Shown here: piece by piece, positions 12,659 to 16,381 of the stretch | How positions within the stretch are numbered: position 1 is the stretch's first letter | Layout of the letters: each line of letters opens with the position of its first letter | NCBI GenBank assembly: GCA_023436385.1 | Contig: JAEZJH010000198.1 | Location: 1 to 16,381, forward strand | From: Pseudomonadota bacterium | GTDB taxonomy: Bacteria; Myxococcota; Myxococcia; Myxococcales; Vulgatibacteraceae | Length of the DNA stretch: 16,381 nucleotides | Direction of reading: 5' to 3' | The notes under the pieces: model-generated | Database searches by the model: none | The model's input: only the letters and a program-made list of their open reading frames with translations | Told to the model about the DNA's origin: nothing | Position numbers and translations under genes: made by a program

Positions 12659-13564
12659 CTACCTCGCCCCGGCGGCCCGCCGCAGGCGCCGCCCGGCGCC
12701 GCACTCCCCCGCCAACGGACACCTCGCGCAGTTCTCCGGGCGCCGCCGCGCCGGGCAGGCGCCGCTCATCCCCAGGTGGCAGAGGGCGAAGTCGTAGCGG
12801 ACCGGATCGTCCGGATCGAGCCGGCGCAGCGCGCCGGTGATCTCCAGGGCGGTGCGCCAGGAGAGATCCCGGCGCCCGGTGAGGCCGAGGAGGAGCGAAA
12901 GTCGAGACACGTGGGTGTCGAGCGGCACCACCAGCGCCGAGCGCGGGACCAGGCCCGCCCAGGCGCCCAGGTCGACCTCGTCCTTCCGGACCATCCAGCG
13001 CAGGTAGAGGACCAGCCGCTTGCACGCGGCGCCCCGGGACGCGTCGGGCAGCAGGTGATCGAGGGCCCGGGCCGGCCCCATCGCGTCGCCGGCGAGCGCC
13101 GCGCCCCGCTCCCGGAGCTCGCGGGCGAAGGCGCCCAGCGCCGGCTGCAATGCGCCCTCCCCGGCCAGCAACGCGGCGAAGCGGGCCCCCAGGGAGCCGT
13201 GATCCCGGAGGGTGGCCCCGGCGCCGCAGAGGAGCGCGCCCACGTCGCCCGGGAGATGGAACCGGTAGGCGAAGCCGGCGAAGCGGGACCCGTCCCGCCG
13301 CGGGTCGAAGCGCCGCACGAAGGCCGCTGGCGACGGGCCCATCTCCGCGAGGAGGGCGAGGAGCCGCGGCTTGAAGATGTCGGCCCGGCCGTAGGCGAGC
13401 GCCGCGGCGAGGAGTCCGGCCACCTCCTGGTCGGCGGGCGCGGCGTACCGGCGCGGCGCCTCCACCGGATCCCGGGCGATCGCCAGGGCCCGCTCCGGCG
13501 CGGTGGAGAGCACCAGCGGGTCGAGGAGGCGCTTCAAGCGCGCGGCGCGGGCGGCGGAGATCAT
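12659..13564 (-). CDS. TIGR02757/DUF2400 family protein, DNA-glycosylase-like
   Basis: 301 residues matching the uncharacterised TIGR02757 (DUF2400) family. Visible family features are EVAGLLAAALAYGR (47-60), AACKRLVLYLRWMVRKDEVDLGAW (about 179-202), VPLDTHVSRLSLLLGL (213-228) and YDFALCHLGMSG. LDTHV resembles the catalytic-Asp stretch (VDTHV) of endonuclease III-type HhH-GPD glycosylases. The C-terminal Cys270-x8-Cys279-x2-Cys282-x5-Cys288 resembles their [4Fe-4S] loop. Base-excision repair is therefore plausible, but I know of no demonstrated activity. It is the last gene of a probable operon, 29 bp after moaB. No clear ribosome-binding site precedes the ATG at 13564, so translation may be coupled to moaB. 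Confidence 0.85.
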   Translation of the reverse strand: MISAARAARLKRLLDPLVLSTAPERALAIARDPVEAPRRYAAPADQEVAGLLAAALAYGRADIFKPRLLALLAEMGPSPAAFVRRFDPRRDGSRFAGFAYRFHLPGDVGALLCGAGATLRDHGSLGARFAALLAGEGALQPALGAFARELRERGAALAGDAMGPARALDHLLPDASRGAACKRLVLYLRWMVRKDEVDLGAWAGLVPRSALVVPLDTHVSRLSLLLGLTGRRDLSWRTALEITGALRRLDPDDPVRYDFALCHLGMSGACPARRRPENCARCPLAGECGAGRRLRRAAGAR

Positions 13565-13593
13565 CGGCAGGGGAACACCGGAGGTCGGCGCGG

Positions 13594-14220
13594 TCAGCCC
13601 CGCTCCGCCTCGCGGACCAGGTGGCCCAGCTCCGGTCCGAGGAGGCGCTCGAAGGCGGTGCGGCAGGCCCCGGTGGAGCCGGGCAGCACGGCGATCACCA
13701 GGCCGTCGGCGGTGACGCCGGCGGTGGCCCGGGAGAGCATCGCCGCGCTGCCGAGCTCCTGGAACGAGAGGAACCGGAACAGCTCGCCGAAGCCGGGCAG
13801 CTCCTTGGCGAAGAGGGCCCGGACCGCCTCCACCGTGGAGTCGCGGCGGGAGAGGCCGGTGCCGCCGGTGACGATCACCGCCCGGGCTCCCGCCTGCCGC
13901 GCCCGGTCGATCGCCGCCTGCACCAACGCCGGCTCGTCCGGAACCAGCTCCGTGCCCACCAGCTCGTGGCCCCGGTCGAGCAGGGCGTCGCGGAGGTAGC
14001 GCCCGGAGGCGTCGGTGGCCTCGGTGCGGCTGTCACTGGCGGTGATCACGTAGGCGCGGACGCGCGAGGAGGCCTGGGCCCGGTGGAGCGCCGGACCGCC
14101 CTGGTCGCGGGAGGCGTCGCCGGGGCCGTGGTGGTGCGGGTGGTGGTGATCGTGCCCGTGATGGTGATCGGGATCGGTCCCGTGATGGTGCTCGTGCTCG
14201 TGCTCGTGATCGTGCCCCAA
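13594..14220 (-). CDS. MoaB/MogA-like molybdopterin adenylyltransferase with His-rich N-terminus
   Basis: 208 residues. Residues about 53-205 form a MoCF (MoaB/Mog) domain: YVITASDSRTE (57-67), GGTGLSRRD (119-127; Asp127 is the conserved acidic residue), ELPGFGELFR (140-149) and LPGST (179-183). The family adenylates molybdopterin before molybdate insertion. The N-terminus is unusual: 17 of the first 31 residues are His, mixed with Asp, Glu and Gly, then a disordered Gly/Pro linker. The start is TTG at 14220, chosen because a perfect GGAGGA lies 5 nt upstream; no ATG or GTG lies in frame nearby. The His-rich part is thus translated and not an artefact of an over-long frame. It is the second gene of a three-gene operon. 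No other molybdenum-cofactor gene is in the window. Confidence 0.88.
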   Translation of the reverse strand: MGHDHEHEHEHHHGTDPDHHHGHDHHHPHHHGPGDASRDQGGPALHRAQASSRVRAYVITASDSRTEATDASGRYLRDALLDRGHELVGTELVPDEPALVQAAIDRARQAGARAVIVTGGTGLSRRDSTVEAVRALFAKELPGFGELFRFLSFQELGSAAMLSRATAGVTADGLVIAVLPGSTGACRTAFERLLGPELGHLVREAERG

Positions 14221-14225
14221 CCGCT

Positions 14226-14231
14226 TCCTCC
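14226..14231 (-). promoter_or_regulatory. Ribosome-binding site fixing the TTG start of the His-rich MoaB
   Basis: On the minus strand GGAGGA (14231-14226) stands 5 nt before TTG (14220-14218). It lies in the 35-bp gap after the lipoprotein gene and decides that the histidine-rich stretch is the true N-terminus. Confidence 0.7.
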
Positions 14232-14255
14232 GTGGCCGGTCCGGCCCGCGTTCTC

Positions 14256-14879
14256 TCACTCCCGTGCCGGCCGGTCGAGATCGATCGTCGGCGGCTGGCG
14301 GATCGCGTCGAGCCGGACCTGGATCTCGCCCGCGTCCGGCGCGTCGGGAACCAGGAGGAGATAGCGGGCGAGATGGTCCATCGCCAGCGCCGGCTCGCCG
14401 AGGTCGAGGAGGCACTCGCCGCGCTCGCGGTGGGCCCGGGCGTGGCGCGGCGCCAGCTCCAGGGTGCGATCGAGGTAGGGGATCGCGTCGCGGCAGCGGC
14501 GGGCGTCGATCAGCAGCTTGGCCACCCGGTAGAAGCCCTCGGCGTCGTCCCGCGCCGGGGCCTCCGCCGGCGCTCCGGCGAGGTCGGGGATCAGCACCAC
14601 CACCAGCCGATCGGGAGCGGCGTCGACGGGGAAGGTCCGGACCTCCGGACGGAAGCCGGGGAGTTCGAGCCGAACCCCCAGGAGTTCCTCCTTCGCCTCC
14701 GCCGGCAGGAGCACCGACACCGGCGTGGTGCCGGCGGCTCGCCCCTGGAACGAGACCTGCGCCCCGTGGGGCAGCGAGACGACGTAGACGTCCCGCGTCT
14801 CCTCCCACTTCCCCTTTCCGGCACATCCGGCGAGCGGCAACAGCAGGGCGGTCACCAGGAACGGGTTCCGCGCGATCAT
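14256..14879 (-). CDS. Outer-membrane lipoprotein with PEGA-like and TPR repeats
   Basis: 207 residues. A lipoprotein signal peptide covers residues 1-18 with lipobox LAG-Cys19. The residue after Cys is Ala, not Asp, so outer-membrane sorting is expected. Residues about 28-98 resemble a PEGA domain (VVSLPHGAQVSFQGRAAGTTP, then a beta-rich stretch with LPGF). Residues about 113-180 form about two TPR-like helical pairs (AIPYLDRTLELAPRHARAHRERGE and following). It probably scaffolds proteins at the envelope, but no specific partner can be named. The ATG at 14879 has a strong GGGGGGAGG ribosome-binding site. It is the first gene of the operon with moaB (35-bp gap) and the TIGR02757 gene; the functional link among the three is unclear. 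Confidence 0.85.
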   Translation of the reverse strand: MIARNPFLVTALLLPLAGCAGKGKWEETRDVYVVSLPHGAQVSFQGRAAGTTPVSVLLPAEAKEELLGVRLELPGFRPEVRTFPVDAAPDRLVVVLIPDLAGAPAEAPARDDAEGFYRVAKLLIDARRCRDAIPYLDRTLELAPRHARAHRERGECLLDLGEPALAMDHLARYLLLVPDAPDAGEIQVRLDAIRQPPTIDLDRPARE

Positions 14880-15076
14880 CACCGCCTCCCCCCGTGGCCG
14901 GGCTCGCGAACGGTCGGCCGCGCCCCTCGACGCTACCACCGGGCGGGACGCCCGGGCCGACCCGGCCCAGGCCGGAACGTCCGATCGCCGACCCCGTCCC
15001 GGCCGCCTTGCGACGGGAGGACGCGGAGTTACCAGCGTTCCCCCACGGCCCACGCCTGGCGCGACGGGAGGAACGG
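14880..15076. other. Divergent intergenic region before PolX-like gene
   Basis: This 197-bp gap holds a 7-bp GC hairpin (14939-14945 with 14949-14955) and the word GCGACGGGAGG twice (15010 and 15061, the second being the ribosome-binding site region of the plus-strand gene). A possible plus-strand promoter is TTGCGA (15008-15013), 16 bp, TACCAG (15030-15035). I see no promoter for the lipoprotein operon on the minus strand. Confidence 0.3.
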
Positions 15077-16381
15077 ATGCGACGGGACGAAGAGACGGAG
15101 GTCCGGGCGAACGCCGCGCCGTTCGCGCGGGCGTGGCCGGCGGCGGAGGCGCTCGTCGCCTTCCTCCGGGACGACCCGGCGATCGCCGAGGTCCGGATCG
15201 CCGGCGATCTCCGCCGCTTCGCCCCCACGGTGCGGCGGATCGAGCTGGTAGCCGCGTCACCGGATCCCGTCGCCGCCGCCGCGCGCCTCGCCGCCTTCCC
15301 CGAGGCCGCGGAGACGCTCCAGGCCACGGAGTTCGAGCGCGAGGTCCGCCTCGCCAGCGGCCTCACCGCCCGGCTCCTGGCGGTGAAACCGGAGGCTTTC
15401 GGGGCTGCCCTGCTCTTCCGCACCGGCGCTCCCCCACACCTCCGCCGCCTCGAGCGGCGCACCCGCTCCCTGGGCCTCTCGTTCGAGGGCGGGGTCCTCC
15501 GCTCCCCCACCGGCGGCCCGCTTGCCACGCCGGCGGAGGACGACGCCTTCCGCGCCCTCGCCTATTCGCCGGTGCCGCCCGAGCTCCGGGAGCACGGCGA
15601 CGAGCTCGACGATCCCGCGCTCCCGGCGGTGGTCCGGCCCACACAGCTCCGTGGCCTGGCCCACGTCCACACCCACTGGTCCGACGGCCGCCACACCGTC
15701 CTGGAGATGGCCCGGGCGGCGCGGGGCCTGGGCTTCCACTGGATCGCCATCACCGATCACTCGCCCTCCGGCAACGCCAACGGCCTCACCGCCGAGCGGC
15801 TCAAGGCGCAGCGCGAGGACGTGGAGCGGGCCCGGGAGGCGGTGCCCGGGATCGCCATTCTCCACGGCGTCGAGGTCGACATTCGCGAGGACGGCCGCCT
15901 CGACCTCCCCGACGAGACCCTCGCCTGGCTCGACCTGGCGGTGGCCAGCCTCCACGTCGGCCTGCACCTCGACGAGGCGACGCAGACCCGGCGGCTCTGC
16001 ACGGCGCTCCGACACCCGCTGGTGGGCTGGGTCGGCCATCCCACCGGGCGTTACTTCGGCGTTCACGGGGAGTATCCGGTCCGGCTCCCGGAGCTGATCG
16101 CCGCGGCGGCGGAGGCCGGCCGGGCCCTGGAGGTGAACGGCACCCCGGGCCGCCTCGATCTCTCCGCGGAGGCGGTGCGGCAGGCGATCGCCGGTGGGGC
16201 CAAGGTCGTCGCCTCCGCCGACGCCCACTCCACCGCGCACCTGATTCGGTCGTTCCACGCGGCGCACACCGCCGCCCGGGGCGGGGCCACCGCCGCCGAC
16301 GTTCTCACCACGCTGCCGGTGGACGGGTTCCTGCGGGCGGTGGGACGCCCGGCGGTGGCGGAGCGCTACGCCGCGTCGCGC
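15077..16381 (+). CDS. PolX-derived PHP phosphoesterase with degenerate polymerase core (partial)
   Basis: 435 codons to the window edge with no stop, so the C-terminus is missing. Residues about 190-425 form an intact PHP metal-dependent phosphoesterase domain like that of bacterial PolX: HVHTHWSDG (196-204), AITDHS, HGVEVDI, SLHVGLH, GHPTGR and a late DAH. Residues about 21-170 align with the palm and thumb of PolX (EVRIAGDLRR, then RLASGLTARLLAV, PEAFGAALLFRTG, LRRLERRTRSLGL, YSPVPPELRE). The N-terminal helix-hairpin-helix part is missing, and the catalytic DxD of the GDIDLL motif reads RIE at 54-56; the third Asp is also gone. Polymerase activity is therefore unlikely, while PHP exonuclease or phosphatase activity is plausible. 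The ATG at 15077 has a GGGAGG ribosome-binding site. Confidence 0.85.
   Translation, partial: MRRDEETEVRANAAPFARAWPAAEALVAFLRDDPAIAEVRIAGDLRRFAPTVRRIELVAASPDPVAAAARLAAFPEAAETLQATEFEREVRLASGLTARLLAVKPEAFGAALLFRTGAPPHLRRLERRTRSLGLSFEGGVLRSPTGGPLATPAEDDAFRALAYSPVPPELREHGDELDDPALPAVVRPTQLRGLAHVHTHWSDGRHTVLEMARAARGLGFHWIAITDHSPSGNANGLTAERLKAQREDVERAREAVPGIAILHGVEVDIREDGRLDLPDETLAWLDLAVASLHVGLHLDEATQTRRLCTALRHPLVGWVGHPTGRYFGVHGEYPVRLPELIAAAAEAGRALEVNGTPGRLDLSAEAVRQAIAGGAKVVASADAHSTAHLIRSFHAAHTAARGGATAADVLTTLPVDGFLRAVGRPAVAERYAASR

Noticed and set aside
14100..14220. Tandem GTG/ATG/GTG-rich stretch that looks like a simple repeat
   Set aside because: It is the complement of His, Asp and Glu codons of the MoaB N-terminus and so is explained by coding.
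14221..15528. Upstream extension of the moaB frame through the lipoprotein gene
   Set aside because: It overlaps a lipoprotein with a proper signal peptide and lipobox in another frame; a strong ribosome-binding site fixes the moaB start at 14220.

Overview
This is a GC-rich chromosomal window from a Gram-negative bacterium. The gene set fits Myxococcota or a related deltaproteobacterial lineage: a bifunctional Rel, a short DksA, an archaeal-style diadenylate cyclase, a PEGA/TPR lipoprotein and a SpoIID-like wall enzyme. That taxonomic placement is inference; no rRNA or tRNA gene is visible. All complete genes look intact and the coding density is high. I see no CRISPR array, insertion sequence, prophage or replication origin.

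Layout. 1-1484: a small membrane PH-like protein (-), then a DNA alkyl-repair methyltransferase, ogt (+), bracketed by two inverted copies of a short repeat. 1485-4911 (+): a secreted SpoIID/LytB-type protein, then queA and tgt, which carry out two steps of queuosine tRNA modification. 4943-7752: two divergently transcribed radical-SAM lysine 2,3-aminomutase paralogues separated by a leader with a clear promoter and competing hairpins. 7778-7868: a back-to-back pair of related terminators, facing ridA (-). 8387-12641: a nucleotide-signalling block made of rel (-), a double zinc-ribbon protein (+), dksA (-) and a CdaZ/DacZ-like diadenylate cyclase (+). 12659-14879 (-): a probable operon of PEGA/TPR lipoprotein, His-rich MoaB/MogA-like protein, and a TIGR02757/DUF2400 protein resembling an Fe-S DNA glycosylase. 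15077 to the right edge (+): a PolX-derived protein with an intact PHP phosphoesterase domain but a truncated and apparently inactive polymerase part.

How the genes work together. Rel makes and degrades (p)ppGpp, DksA is its RNA-polymerase co-factor, and the neighbouring cyclase should make c-di-AMP. Two nucleotide second-messenger systems therefore sit side by side. Ogt, the TIGR02757 protein and the PolX-derived protein suggest a scattering of DNA-maintenance genes. QueA and Tgt form a conventional pair. The two aminomutases both keep the paired aspartates that bind the lysine side chain, so both may make beta-lysine or a similar beta-amino acid, but no acetyltransferase, EF-P gene or lysine-degradation gene is in view.

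Most unusual features: the pair of divergent aminomutases and its leader, the histidine-rich N-terminus on a molybdopterin adenylyltransferase-like protein started by TTG, the dead PolX polymerase core, and the diadenylate cyclase whose RHR motif reads RHA. Sigma-70-like promoters with 16-18 bp spacers can be read for several genes.
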